This document shows positions 28,010-36,267 of a stretch of DNA of 36,267 nucleotides, one piece after another. The stretch is from an uncultured bacterium. GTDB lineage: Bacteria > Pseudomonadota > Alphaproteobacteria > Sphingomonadales > Sphingomonadaceae. A program made the translations under genes and the position numbers. The stretch lies in contig CAISGR010000281.1 of NCBI GenBank assembly GCA_903884945.1, forward strand, positions 1-36,267. The letters run 5' to 3'. Each line of letters opens with the position of its first letter. Position 1 is the stretch's first letter. The notes under the pieces were generated by a model. It was not told the origin of the DNA and made no database searches. It saw nothing but the letters and a program-made list of their open reading frames with translations.

Positions 28010-29512
28010 ATGAACACGTCGAGCGAGAAAGCCGCAACGGGCGTTGCCGGCCTGGATGATATCACGGCCGGGGGGTTCACCCGCGGGCGCCTCTATCTCG
28101 TCGAGGGTAGCCCCGGCACCGGGAAGACGACGATCGCGAGCCAGTTCCTGATGGCCGGCGCGGCGGCCGGCGAACGTTGCCTGTATATCACGCTCTCCGA
28201 AACCGAGGACGAACTGCGCGAGAGTGCGCGGTCGCATCATTGGGAGCTGGACGACAACATCGACATCTTCGAACTCGTTCCGCCCGAAAGCCTGCTCGAC
28301 GAGGATCAGCAGCAGAGCCTGCTCTATTCGTCCGACCTAGAGCTCGGCGAGACGACCAAGCGCATCTTCGAGGCGTTCGAGCAGACGAGGCCCGATCGCG
28401 TGGTACTCGACAGCCTTTCGGAAATCCGCCTGCTGGCGCAGAGCTCGCTGCGCTACCGGCGGCAGATTCTTTCGCTGAAGCATTATTTTTCGCGCCGCGG
28501 GTCGACGGTGCTGATGCTCGACGATCTGACGACGGACGTGCTCGACAAGACCGTCCACAGCGTCGCGCACGGGGTGGTCCGGCTGGAGGAATTGTCGCCC
28601 AATTACGGTGCGGAGCGCCGGCGGCTGCGCGTGATCAAATATCGCGGGCAACGCTATCGCGGCGGCTATCACGACTTCGTGATCGAAACCGGTGGGGTGC
28701 GTGTCTTCCCCCGGCTGGTGTCCGCCGAACACAGGAACGCCTTCAGGCGCGATCTCGTGCCGACTGAACGGGCTGAACTCAATGCGCTGCTGGGCGGCGG
28801 CTTCGAGCGCGGTTCGAGCACGCTGATCATCGGCCCCGCCGGCACCGGCAAGTCGTTGCTCGCGCTGACCTTCGTCCTGGACGCTGTCGCCCGCGGCGAG
28901 CATGCCGCGATGTTCGTCTTCGACGAAGAACTCGGCCTGCTTATCGCGCGCGCCAAGACGCTCGGCATCGACCTCGATTCGATGGTCCGGAGCGGCTCGC
29001 TGACGCTGGAACAGGTTGACGCGGCTGAACTGACCCCGGGCGAGTTTTCCGAACGCGTGCGCACCTGCGTCGAGGCGCACGGCGCGCGCACCGTCGTGAT
29101 CGACAGCGTCAACGGCTATCAGGCGGCGATGCCCGAGGAACAGGCGCTGATTCTGCACATGCACGAACTGCTGCAATATTTGAATCGACAGGGCGCGACG
29201 ACGTTCCTGACGGTGGCGCAGCACGGCCTGGTGGGGGACATGAAGGCTCCGGTCGACGTGACCTATCTTGCCGACACCGTCATCCTGCTGCGTTATTTCG
29301 AAGCGGCCGGGCGCGTCCGTCGCGCGATCTCCGTCGTCAAGAAGCGGACTGGTCCGCACGAAGATACGATCCGCGAGTTTCGGATCGGCGGCGAGGGCAT
29401 CACCCTCGGCGAGCCGTTGATCGAATTCCAGGGTATCCTGCGCGGCGTGCCCTCCCTGATCGGTCGCGCGGCCGCCGAATCGCTCGAATCCGCTGCTTAT
29501 CCTGCGGAATGA
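28010..29512 (+). CDS. KaiC-like double RecA-domain ATPase
   Basis: The 500-residue protein (ATG 28010, GGAG 6 bases before; an adjacent ATG at 28007 is also possible) has two RecA/KaiC domains. The first has Walker A GSPGTGKTT (33-41), LSETEDELRESAR and VVLDSLSEI; the second has Walker A GPAGTGKS (about 275-282), MFVFDEELGLLIARA and VVIDSVNGY. This is the CI-CII layout of KaiC, but it lacks neighbours KaiA and KaiB. In non-cyanobacteria, such proteins often act in signalling with a linked histidine kinase. The next gene is a hybrid histidine kinase starting 1 base after this stop, so the two are almost certainly co-translated. Role in timing, light or stress response is inference. Confidence 0.93.
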   Translation: MNTSSEKAATGVAGLDDITAGGFTRGRLYLVEGSPGTGKTTIASQFLMAGAAAGERCLYITLSETEDELRESARSHHWELDDNIDIFELVPPESLLDEDQQQSLLYSSDLELGETTKRIFEAFEQTRPDRVVLDSLSEIRLLAQSSLRYRRQILSLKHYFSRRGSTVLMLDDLTTDVLDKTVHSVAHGVVRLEELSPNYGAERRRLRVIKYRGQRYRGGYHDFVIETGGVRVFPRLVSAEHRNAFRRDLVPTERAELNALLGGGFERGSSTLIIGPAGTGKSLLALTFVLDAVARGEHAAMFVFDEELGLLIARAKTLGIDLDSMVRSGSLTLEQVDAAELTPGEFSERVRTCVEAHGARTVVIDSVNGYQAAMPEEQALILHMHELLQYLNRQGATTFLTVAQHGLVGDMKAPVDVTYLADTVILLRYFEAAGRVRRAISVVKKRTGPHEDTIREFRIGGEGITLGEPLIEFQGILRGVPSLIGRAAAESLESAAYPAE

Positions 29513-29513
29513 T

Positions 29514-32222
29514 GTGCCCGTGAACCGCAGCTCCGCCCGGCGTGCGATCATTCTAGCGCCGCATGGTCGCGACGCGGCCATCGCGGCGGACATGGTGCGC
29601 GAAGCCGGGATGGACGCGACCGTCGCGCGCGACCTGCCCGCACTGGTGGCGGAGCTCGGCGCGGGCGCCGGTTTCGCGCTCGTCACCGAAGAGGCATTGC
29701 GCGGCGCCGATCTTCATCCGCTCGATGCCTTTCTCAGGGGGCAGGAGGAATGGTCGGATTTTCCCTTCATCCTGCTGACCCAGCGCGGCGGTGGGCTGGA
29801 GCGCAATCCCGGCGCGGTACGCCTGTTGGAAACGCTCGGGAACGTCACCTTCCTCGAGCGCCCCTTTCACCCGACGACGCTGGTCAGCCTCGCCAAATCC
29901 GCGCTGCGCGCGCGACTCCGCCAATATGAGGCGCGCGCACGGCTGGAAACGATCAACGCGAGCGAAGCGCAGTTTCGCACCTTCGCCGAAGCGATGGCCA
30001 ACCATGTCTGGACCTCGCCGCCAGACGGCAAGCTCGACTGGTTCAACCGGCGGGTGCTCGATTACAGCGGCATGAGCCAGGCTGATCTGGCAGGCGATGG
30101 CTGGGTGGCGATCGTCCACCCCGATGATGCGCAGGACGCGGCTGCCTTGTGGAGGGCGTCGATCGCGTCCGGCGCCGATTACGAAACCGAGTTCCGCATC
30201 CGCCGCGCCGATGGCGAATATCGCTGGCATCTGGTCCGCGCGTTGCCGATCCGGTCGGACAATGGGACGCCGCTGCGCTGGATCGGTACCAACACTGATA
30301 TTCACGAGCAGAAATTGTCGGAGGCGGAGAGCCTTCGCGATCGCGATCGCCTGTGGATGTTGTCGCAGGACCTGATGATGGTCTGCGATTTCGATGGCGT
30401 GGTGACAGCGGTCAATCCGTCCGGCGCCAGGCTGCTCGGCTGGAGCGAGGCGGAGATGGTCGGGCAGAACGTCGCCAGGTTTCTCCATCCGGATGATATT
30501 GCCACCGCCCGGGCCGAACTCGCGAAACTGGCCACGGGCGTAGCGACGCTGGCGTTCGAAAACCGCTATCTTCGCAAGGATGGCGGATACCGGCTGCTCG
30601 ACTGGACGGCCGTGCCGGACGCGGGCCGGATCCATGCCGTCGGGCGTGACATTACCGAGGAACGCAATCTCGCGCGCGACCGGGAGCGGATCTGGACGCT
30701 GTCACCGGTGGTCAAGATCGTCGCCTCGATGGGGGGCGAGATCAGTGCGGTCAACCCATCCTGGACCAGGCTGCTCGGCTGGAGCGCCGAGGAGACCGTC
30801 GGCCGTAACGTTCAGGAGTTCGTTGCGCCGGAAGAGCGGCAGCACAGCCGGGCGGCAATGCGGGATTTGGCCTCGGGCGTCGATATCCTCGAGACGAGGC
30901 GGGTTTTCGTCACCCGGGACGGCGAGCGCCGCCGCATTGAGTGGACCACGGTGCCGGAGGGCGGCACCTTCTACAGCTTCGGTCGCGACGTCACTGCGGA
31001 AGCCGAGGCGGCGGAGGCGCTGGCCTCCACCGAGGCGGCGCTGCGCCAGTCGCAGAAGATGGAGGCGGTCGGCCAGTTGACCGGCGGCATCGCGCATGAT
31101 TTCAACAACCTGTTGCAGGGCATCACGGGCAGCCTGGAGATCATCCAGCGACGGTTGGAGGCGGGGCGGCTCGACGGGATCGATCGCTTCCTTGCCGGCG
31201 CCACCAATGCCGCGAACCGCGCTGCCGCCCTCACTCACCGGCTGCTCGCCTTCTCCCGCCGCCAGCCGCTCGATCCCCGCCCGGTGGGCGCCAATCCGTT
31301 GATCGCTTCGATGGAAGATCTGCTTCGCCGCACCATCGGCGAACATATCGATCTCGAACTGATGCTGGCCGAAGATCTGTGGTGGACGCTGTGCGACCAT
31401 AACCAGCTCGAGAATGCGATCCTCAATCTCGTGATCAACGCGCGCGACGCAATGCCCGATGGCGGCCGGCTTACGATCGAGACCTCCAATGTTGCGGTGG
31501 ACGCTGCCGATGCCGCCGCCCATCGCGATCTGGAAGCGGGTGACTATGTCTCGATCCGGGTAACCGACACCGGCACCGGGATGGATGAGGATACGATTGC
31601 CCGCGCCTTCGAGCCCTTTTTCACGACCAAGCCGCTAGGCCAGGGCACGGGGCTGGGCTTGTCGATGATCTATGGTTTTGCGCGCCAGTCCGAAGGTCAG
31701 GCCATCATCGAGAGCGAATGTGGCAGGGGCACTACCTTCCGGCTGCTGTTGCCGCGTTATGTCGGTGCAATCGAGCCCGAGGAGGTGGCGCCCGAGGCCG
31801 ACCGCGCTGCGCCGGCGAACGGGGCGGAGATCGTGCTGGTCGTCGAGGACGAGCCAGTGGTGCGCGGGCTCATCGTCGAGGTGCTGACCGAACTCGGCTA
31901 TCGTGTAATCGAGGCGAGCGACGGGCCGGAGGGGCTGGAAGTGTTGCGCTCGCGCCGGCGGATTGACCTGTTGATCACCGATATCGGCCTGCCCGGCCTC
32001 AATGGCCGGCAAGTGGCCGATGCCGGGCGCGCGCTGCGCCCTGGCCTCAAGACCCTGTTCATGACGGGCTATGCCGAGAATGCGGCGCTGGCGCCCGGAT
32101 TTCTCCAACCGGGCACCGCGATCATCACCAAGCCGTTCACCATCGAGGCGCTGGCGGCGCGGGTTAACGCGATCATCGAAGCGCCAGCGGAGGCACCGGC
32201 CGAATCGACGTTGGAGGACTGA
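29514..32222 (+). CDS. Hybrid histidine kinase with three PAS domains and C-terminal receiver
   Basis: The 902-residue protein begins at GTG 29514 straight after the KaiC stop. Residues 1-130 look like a degenerate receiver (AAIADMVREAGMDATVARDLPALV; FLERPFHPTTLVSLAKSALR). Three PAS domains follow (about 150-265, 275-390, 395-505), each with the LDYSGM/LLGWS-type core. The HisKA/HWE-like motif GGIAHDFNNLLQGI has its phospho-accepting histidine at 528; N-box NLVINARDAMPDG and G-boxes DTGTGMDEDT and GTGLGLSM make the ATPase. The C-terminal receiver has its aspartate at 823 (LLITDIGLPG). No transmembrane helix is present, so it is cytosolic. It probably relays signals related to KaiC; no output regulator is adjacent. 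Confidence 0.94.
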   Translation: MPVNRSSARRAIILAPHGRDAAIAADMVREAGMDATVARDLPALVAELGAGAGFALVTEEALRGADLHPLDAFLRGQEEWSDFPFILLTQRGGGLERNPGAVRLLETLGNVTFLERPFHPTTLVSLAKSALRARLRQYEARARLETINASEAQFRTFAEAMANHVWTSPPDGKLDWFNRRVLDYSGMSQADLAGDGWVAIVHPDDAQDAAALWRASIASGADYETEFRIRRADGEYRWHLVRALPIRSDNGTPLRWIGTNTDIHEQKLSEAESLRDRDRLWMLSQDLMMVCDFDGVVTAVNPSGARLLGWSEAEMVGQNVARFLHPDDIATARAELAKLATGVATLAFENRYLRKDGGYRLLDWTAVPDAGRIHAVGRDITEERNLARDRERIWTLSPVVKIVASMGGEISAVNPSWTRLLGWSAEETVGRNVQEFVAPEERQHSRAAMRDLASGVDILETRRVFVTRDGERRRIEWTTVPEGGTFYSFGRDVTAEAEAAEALASTEAALRQSQKMEAVGQLTGGIAHDFNNLLQGITGSLEIIQRRLEAGRLDGIDRFLAGATNAANRAAALTHRLLAFSRRQPLDPRPVGANPLIASMEDLLRRTIGEHIDLELMLAEDLWWTLCDHNQLENAILNLVINARDAMPDGGRLTIETSNVAVDAADAAAHRDLEAGDYVSIRVTDTGTGMDEDTIARAFEPFFTTKPLGQGTGLGLSMIYGFARQSEGQAIIESECGRGTTFRLLLPRYVGAIEPEEVAPEADRAAPANGAEIVLVVEDEPVVRGLIVEVLTELGYRVIEASDGPEGLEVLRSRRRIDLLITDIGLPGLNGRQVADAGRALRPGLKTLFMTGYAENAALAPGFLQPGTAIITKPFTIEALAARVNAIIEAPAEAPAESTLED

Positions 32223-32224
32223 CC

Positions 32225-32755
32225 CTAGCTCGCGGTGCAGGGCCCCGTCTGCATTGAGGCGGAACCGCGATGAAACCGCCGGCTGGCATCCTGCATCAGA
32301 ACGGTATCATGATAGCAGGCCTCCGCCGTCCCGTCCGCTGGATTGAAGAAGAAGGTCCAGTCGCGGCCCGCGCAGTCGTCAGGATCGCATCCCGCGGCGC
32401 CAATCAGACCACCGCGTGCGAAGATCGGCTTCTCCGTGCTGCGCGTTTCGCGGAAATGGCTGCGCATCGTGGCATCGGGCACCGTCTCGACCAGCGCGTT
32501 GGCCACATCGGTTCGGTCGAAGAACATCACGCCGTCGACCGGATCGTGGGGAAACTTCCCGACATAAGCCGTGATCGGGGTACTGGGCGTCTGGCCCGGC
32601 AGCGGCTTGGCCGCAACCACCCGGGGCGGCACGAACGCAGCGGCGGCTGCGTTGGCTGGGGCATCGGCATCCGCGCCTGCGCGGTGGCACCCCGCGATCA
32701 GCAGGGCGACGGCGAGAAGCGGGAGCGTTGGGGCGAAGGCGACGCGGATAGACAT
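32225..32755 (-). CDS. Hypothetical lipoprotein
   Basis: The 176-residue product (ATG 32755) starts with MSIRVAFAPTLPLLAVALLIAGCHRAG, a lipoprotein signal peptide with the lipobox LIAGC (Cys23). After an Ala-rich linker, the mature domain contains GKFPHDPVDGVMFFDRTDVANALVETVP, a C-terminal region with five more cysteines (GAAGCDPDDCAGRDWTFFFN; EACYHD; GPCTAS) that may form disulfides. I recognise no enzymatic motif; similar small lipoproteins of unknown role occur in sphingomonads. It is convergent with the kinase gene (2 bases between stops) and on the opposite strand, so it is unlikely to be co-regulated with it. Confidence 0.8.
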   Translation of the reverse strand: MSIRVAFAPTLPLLAVALLIAGCHRAGADADAPANAAAAAFVPPRVVAAKPLPGQTPSTPITAYVGKFPHDPVDGVMFFDRTDVANALVETVPDATMRSHFRETRSTEKPIFARGGLIGAAGCDPDDCAGRDWTFFFNPADGTAEACYHDTVLMQDASRRFHRGSASMQTGPCTAS

Positions 32756-32949
32756 GATGGACTTTCTCTTGGCCCCCGCTCTTTCATGCCAACGCGCGGT
32801 CGGGCCGGTGGGTCCGTCCGAACGCTACATCTGCCGGAAAGGGGACGGGCGGAAGGCGCCGGCAGTGCGAGGTGCATCGCGGCTATCGTGGATCCCTAGA
32901 GCCATGCTGTCGAAAGTCCAGCTGTGAGTGGGGACGTGGCAGGGCAGCA

Positions 32950-33864
32950 TCAGACGGCGCGGGCTCCGCCGGCAAGCCAGCGCGCGCAATCCGGACCGAG
33001 CTCCGCGACGCTGCGGGTCTCATAGTCGGTCACTTCGCGCAGCGTCAGCGTATCGCGCCAGCGACCATTGATGCCCTTGTTGATGAAGGTCTCCGCGCCG
33101 CCGTCCCAGAAGATGCCTCCGAGCGGGGCGGCCCTGGCCGCGTTTGCCTTCATCCAGGCGAAGCTGCAATGTTCGACCATTCGGGGAAAATGCGCCGGAT
33201 CGAGGCGGATGTCGAGAAAGTCCGCAATGCGTCGCATTTCGCCGGCCAGGTCCCGCTTCAGGTCCTCGAAATGGACGAGCATCACATTCGGCTGGCTCTT
33301 GATCGCCCACCAGCTGCGCACATTCTCCCAAAATGGCCAGAAGGGCGCACCATCCTGGTCCAGCCAGGTGCGGAAGTAGCGGTGCAGATCCGGATCGGCC
33401 GGCGGCACGGGCGGACCGACCCGGCCGGGCGTATCGTTGAGCGCCGCGAACCATGCCGCGTTCGCATTGGCATGGTGGTTGTGCATGCTCCAGATCACGT
33501 CGCGCCCGTCGCGTGCGACATAGAGGTATTTCGCCCGCTGATCGAACACGAGCGCGTCGACCGGCAGATGTGTCTTCAGGAAGCGGCGATGGGTCTGCGC
33601 CTCGATCGCCGGCAGCTTCACTTCCTTGGACGGAACGCGCAGGTCCATCCAGGGCGAGAGCTCGGCGACATTCACCTCCGGATCGCCGTCGAAGATCAGC
33701 TGACCCACGATCTGTTGCATCCAGGTGGTACCTGATTTGCCATAGGTGGCGATGATCACGTCATCGTCGCGGAAGACGAAATCGTTCCAGACCGTCGAAT
33801 CGAAATGGTGATTGTGCAGCTCGCGGGCTTTCACGGGCGCGCGGGGCGCAAGCTGGGTTGCCAT
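32950..33864 (-). CDS. PAPS-dependent sulfotransferase
   Basis: The 304-residue protein has the sulfotransferase-1 fold. The 5'-phosphosulfate-binding loop is YGKSGTTWMQQIV (about residues 41-53). A histidine in KTHLPVD is the likely general base. The 3'-phosphate-binding region is LYVARDGRDVIWSMHNHH, and the C-terminal INGRWRD corresponds to the RKGxxGDW motif in variant form. It should transfer sulfate from PAPS to a hydroxyl of a small molecule or lipid; the acceptor is unknown. ATG 33864 has GGGAG 7 bases before. No PAPS-synthesis genes are nearby. It is the last chromosomal-type gene before the phage capsid module. Confidence 0.92.
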   Translation of the reverse strand: MATQLAPRAPVKARELHNHHFDSTVWNDFVFRDDDVIIATYGKSGTTWMQQIVGQLIFDGDPEVNVAELSPWMDLRVPSKEVKLPAIEAQTHRRFLKTHLPVDALVFDQRAKYLYVARDGRDVIWSMHNHHANANAAWFAALNDTPGRVGPPVPPADPDLHRYFRTWLDQDGAPFWPFWENVRSWWAIKSQPNVMLVHFEDLKRDLAGEMRRIADFLDIRLDPAHFPRMVEHCSFAWMKANAARAAPLGGIFWDGGAETFINKGINGRWRDTLTLREVTDYETRSVAELGPDCARWLAGGARAV

Positions 33865-34019
33865 CGGTTACTCCCTGGCGGCTCGCGGCCGTCACGCTGT
33901 GCATTGGTATAGCAAAGCAGCGCGAGGACCCGATCAGGGCGGCGCTGCAGACGTGATCGGGAGTGCGGGAGCGGGGGGCGCAGGGCAACGCGGGTGCGCC
34001 GAAGAGTCGACCGGGCGAC

Positions 34020-34037
34020 AAAAATGCCCGGGGCATA
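34020..34037 (-). terminator. Intrinsic terminator ending the phage capsid operon
   Basis: On the minus strand, ATGCC-CCG-GGCAT (34037-34025) is a 5-bp hairpin followed by five or six T (34025-34020). It lies 38 bases after the stop of the SAP-motif gene and closes the leftward transcript. Confidence 0.6.
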
Positions 34038-34074
34038 CAAGGGGGGGCGGCACCCGCCGCACCCCCTCTCTGGT

Positions 34075-34353
34075 TCAGGTCACCGGTTCGCGTGCCGACC
34101 GGATCCGGGCGAGCAGCAGCGCCTTGCTGCCAATGTCGCTGGCCTCGATCCCGCGCGCGGCGGCGTGGCGCTTCAGCTCGGTGATCGTCATCGCCTCGAG
34201 CTTCGCGTCGCCAACGTCACGGGGCGCCGGTGCACTGCAGCGTTGCCACGCCGCGCCGCGCGGTTCGCTCGTGGTGAAGGGTTGGCCGGGGCGATAGAGT
34301 ACGCCGCCGGTATAGACGTCGTGCGGTGCGGTATAGCTGCTGGGTTGCGTCAT
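34075..34353 (-). CDS. Phage-associated protein with SAP-like motif
   Basis: The 92-residue protein (ATG 34353) has an N-terminal extended part (YTAPHDVYTGGVLYRPGQPFTTSEP) and a C-terminal helix-loop-helix, MTITELKRHAAARGIEASDIGSKALLLARI, that looks like a SAP or Rho-N-type nucleic-acid-binding motif. It lies 19 bases downstream of the Bbp16-like gene and is the last gene in the capsid cluster, so it is probably a virion or head-completion component that contacts DNA. Such short head proteins with C-terminal SAP-like motifs are common in phage structural operons. I cannot name the family. Confidence 0.65.
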   Translation of the reverse strand: MTQPSSYTAPHDVYTGGVLYRPGQPFTTSEPRGAAWQRCSAPAPRDVGDAKLEAMTITELKRHAAARGIEASDIGSKALLLARIRSAREPVT

Positions 34354-34372
34354 GGCGTGGCCCTCCTTCGGA

Positions 34373-34807
34373 TCACGGGTTGGTCTGGTTGCCCGCGGTT
34401 ACGCCGGCGGTGATCTTGCCGGTGGTCGGCGCGGTGCCGGCAATGGTGTATTTCAGCCGCACGTAACGCTCGTCGGTGCCGACCGGCAGTTCGTCGGGGA
34501 GCAACAGCTTGGCACCCGTCGCGAGATCCGCCAGCGCGTAGGCGGGGGAGGTCCACACCGTCCTGGTCGAAGCGAAGCCGCTATTGTCGTCGGTCTCGAT
34601 GCTGATCGTCAGCGAGGTGAGGTTGTTGAAGCTCTCGACCACACTGGCGCGCAGCGAAGCCTCGCGGCCCTTGCCCACGTCGCGGGCAAGGGCTGCGGCT
34701 CCACCGAACACGGTGCCGGTCGCGCCGAGATCGATGATGTTGGTCGAGGCGGTCGTGGCGGTGATCGCCTGGGCGTTCGAGAAAAGGGTGGTCACATCGA
34801 AGATCAT
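34373..34807 (-). CDS. Bbp16-like capsid cement protein
   Basis: The 144-residue product starts at ATG 34807 behind AGGAG (7 bases). MIFDVTTLFSNAQAITATTASTNIIDLGATG and the beta-rich remainder (SFNNLTSLTISIETDDN; YVRLKYTIAGTAPTTGKITAG) resemble the Bbp16 family of capsid cement proteins, named after the Bordetella phage BPP-1 protein. Such trimers stabilise the HK97-fold shell at local three-fold axes. It sits 109 bases downstream of the major capsid gene, matching the BPP-1 order. The C-terminus ends in an Asn/Gln/Pro-rich segment. Confidence 0.85.
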   Translation of the reverse strand: MIFDVTTLFSNAQAITATTASTNIIDLGATGTVFGGAAALARDVGKGREASLRASVVESFNNLTSLTISIETDDNSGFASTRTVWTSPAYALADLATGAKLLLPDELPVGTDERYVRLKYTIAGTAPTTGKITAGVTAGNQTNP

Positions 34808-34916
34808 GATGGTTCTCCTGGGATATTGGGCGCCGCGCGACGGCATTGGCGGCAAGGGCGATCCGGCCGCCCGGCCGGCCCGGAACCAGTCCAGCGGCGG
34901 GTCGGGAGGGGATTGC

Positions 34917-35939
34917 TTAGCTGACCACGCTTTCCGCGTTGATCAGCGCATCGGTCTCGCGGATCGGCATGCCGCGGTACGACAGGACTTCCTCGCCCTG
35001 CAGTTCCATCGGCTTGAGCTGCAGCGCGCCGTTCGCCGAATTGGTGCCGAGCGCATCGAGCGCCTGCAGCATGTCGCGGTTCATGTAGATGACGGTGCGG
35101 CCCTGCGCCGCGACGTTCGCCGCCATCTTGGCCGCGCGCCGCCCCTGCAGCTTGTAGCAGGCCTGGCGCATGAAGCCGTAGAGATCGACCGAGCCGGCCA
35201 GCACGTTCGACACGTCGATATTGGCGATCCGCGCATTGTAGCGCCAGTCGCGCACCGCCACGCCGATATGCTGGCGGAACAGCTCCTCCTTCACATAATA
35301 GATATTGCCATTGGCGTCGGTGGTGCGCTGTTCGCCCTTGTCCTCGCGCGTCACGCCCGCCTTGGTGCCCTTGGGGTGGATCAGCGTGGTATAGTCGTCC
35401 CCCCAGGTGACGAACCAGATCGAGGTATTGTCGGAACCGACGCCGCCGGCATTGATGATCTGGTTGCCGGCACCGCCTCCGCCAAGCGCTGAATAGCGCG
35501 CCGCCAGCCCCTTGAACTTCTCCGGCGTGGTCGTGGTGTTGTGGTAGAAGAAGCCGCGCGACACCTCCTGCGCCATTGCCTCGAGATAGGCACGTCCCTC
35601 GGACAGGCGCACGCCGCCCGGATTGTCGGAGATCTCGAGCAGCCGCGTGTCGACCGTGGACAGGCCCTCGACGAAGCCGGTGGTGTCGTCGACTTGCTGG
35701 GTGGTCGACTTGCTCTGGGGAATGCCCTGGTAGAGGCGGCCCCAGGCGACATCGGGCAGGCCGGTGCGGATCGTGTGGCGATGCACCGTGCCCATGTTGC
35801 ACGGCGCGGTCACTGCGTCCTCCATCACGGGGTTGAGCTGCCGCAGCACCTCGACGACTTCGCCGAGCTGCCCGTCGGCGCCGCCTGCGCCCTTGTAGAG
35901 ATCGATGAGATTGATGAACGAATTGCCGATGGTCGCCAT
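34917..35939 (-). CDS. Phage major capsid protein (Bbp17-like)
   Basis: The 340-residue protein from ATG 35939 is a major head protein of the BPP-1 type. The N-terminal helix region MATIGNSFINLIDLYKGAGGADGQLGEVVEVLRQ resembles the scaffold-contact segment of such proteins, followed by LPDVAWGRLYQGIPQSKSTTQQVDD. A central beta segment and a C-terminal LSYRGMPIRETDALINAE, a typical end of HK97-fold capsid proteins, complete the fold. It self-assembles with the Bbp16-like cement protein into the head. The gene follows the scaffold-like gene by 3 bases. The sequence is intact, so the module is not an obvious relic. Confidence 0.88.
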   Translation of the reverse strand: MATIGNSFINLIDLYKGAGGADGQLGEVVEVLRQLNPVMEDAVTAPCNMGTVHRHTIRTGLPDVAWGRLYQGIPQSKSTTQQVDDTTGFVEGLSTVDTRLLEISDNPGGVRLSEGRAYLEAMAQEVSRGFFYHNTTTTPEKFKGLAARYSALGGGGAGNQIINAGGVGSDNTSIWFVTWGDDYTTLIHPKGTKAGVTREDKGEQRTTDANGNIYYVKEELFRQHIGVAVRDWRYNARIANIDVSNVLAGSVDLYGFMRQACYKLQGRRAAKMAANVAAQGRTVIYMNRDMLQALDALGTNSANGALQLKPMELQGEEVLSYRGMPIRETDALINAESVVS

Positions 35940-35942
35940 GTC

Positions 35943-36267
35943 TTACCCTCCTTTGGGTTTGTCTTCGGGGTAGAGCGTCTCCGCCCTGTCTCGCTTCGCA
36001 TGATGGATGCCGGACGAGCGCTCGAACGCGTCCTCGCCGATCGCTTTGCCGACCCGCTGAAAGGCGCGGATCATCTCGGGGTGGTTGCCGAGCCCGCTCT
36101 CGTCGAGCAGCACGCGGAACGGGCTGCCCTTGGTGAGGCCGAGCGCATCGAGCGCCCGGGCTGCGGTGCCGATCGTCGTGGCCCAGTGCCGGCCGCCGAT
36201 CTCCGGGTCGGCCTGGGCGGCATCGAGCCATGCCTTGCGGTCGGCCTGGACCTGGCCGAGGATCTGG
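35943..36267 (-). CDS. Phage capsid assembly (scaffold-like) protein, N-terminus outside window
   Basis: The frame enters from the right edge and ends with TAA at 35943-35945 (107 residues visible). DPEIGGRHWATTIGTAARALDALG, then FRVLLDESGLGNHPEMIRAFQRVGKAIGEDAFE, is a pattern I recognise from phage scaffold or capsid-assembly proteins encoded just before the major capsid gene. The visible part is predominantly helical and ends in a charged tail with the AAAGGAGGG ribosome-binding site of the capsid gene embedded in its last codons, so translation of the two is coupled. The N-terminal part (possibly longer than the visible one) is missing. Confidence 0.75.
   Translation of the reverse strand, partial: QILGQVQADRKAWLDAAQADPEIGGRHWATTIGTAARALDALGLTKGSPFRVLLDESGLGNHPEMIRAFQRVGKAIGEDAFERSSGIHHAKRDRAETLYPEDKPKGG

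Overview
The window looks like chromosomal DNA of a high-GC alphaproteobacterium, most probably a sphingomonad (Sphingomonas or a close relative). This rests on the base composition, the relatedness I recognise in several small hypothetical proteins, a sigma-EcfG type promoter, GC-rich dispersed palindromes of a sphingomonad type, and the TonB-free envelope and efflux gene content. No 16S or other taxonomic marker is present, so the genus is an inference.

Layout. 1-800: a partial secreted protein and an orphan strong terminator that probably ends a small RNA. 836-2216 (minus): a VOC/ArsR/SRPBCC three-gene operon with overlapping stop and start codons. 2327-2932: an exported hypothetical protein. 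2939-8794 (minus): a complete tripartite RND multidrug efflux operon (adaptor, pump, outer-membrane channel). 9215-9544: an SMR drug exporter. 9715-11670: a membrane-bound GGDEF-EAL protein. 11708-18418: an RNA-repair locus. 18428-22116: small envelope and hypothetical proteins, an L,D-transpeptidase-like protein and a nitrobindin-like protein. 22386-23168: an alpha/beta hydrolase. 23170-27676 (minus): a MacAB-like ABC exporter with its adaptor, preceded by a phytoene-desaturase-like FAD protein. 28010-32222: a double-domain KaiC-like ATPase with a hybrid histidine kinase. 32225-33864 (minus): a lipoprotein and a sulfotransferase. 34020-36267 (minus): a phage capsid module (scaffold-like, major capsid, Bbp16-like cement, SAP-motif protein) ending in a terminator and running off the right edge.

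The RNA-repair locus is the most interesting part. A zinc-ribbon protein and the sigma-54 activator RtcR (CARF-like sensor plus AAA+ domain) are transcribed leftwards. A -24/-12 promoter faces right and is followed by a hairpin-rich leader, a proline-tRNA-like RNA with encoded CCA, a decayed Ro60 (rsr) gene, a tandem array of five Y-RNA-like molecules, the RNA ligase gene rtcB, a cruciform repeat element, and the RNA 3'-phosphate cyclase gene rtcA. Each Y-RNA unit has a closing stem starting GGCGA, a second stem supported by compensatory changes between units, an invariant UACA, and a tRNA-like module. The module is circularly permuted at the D loop in units 1 and 4, permuted at the anticodon loop in units 2 and 5, and reduced in unit 3. 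The Ro60 partner has lost its middle (most of the TROVE ring and the MIDAS start of the vWA domain) while the RNAs and rtcBA look intact. This suggests the tRNA-mimic RNAs now serve RtcB/RtcR, another protein, or a Ro60 encoded elsewhere.
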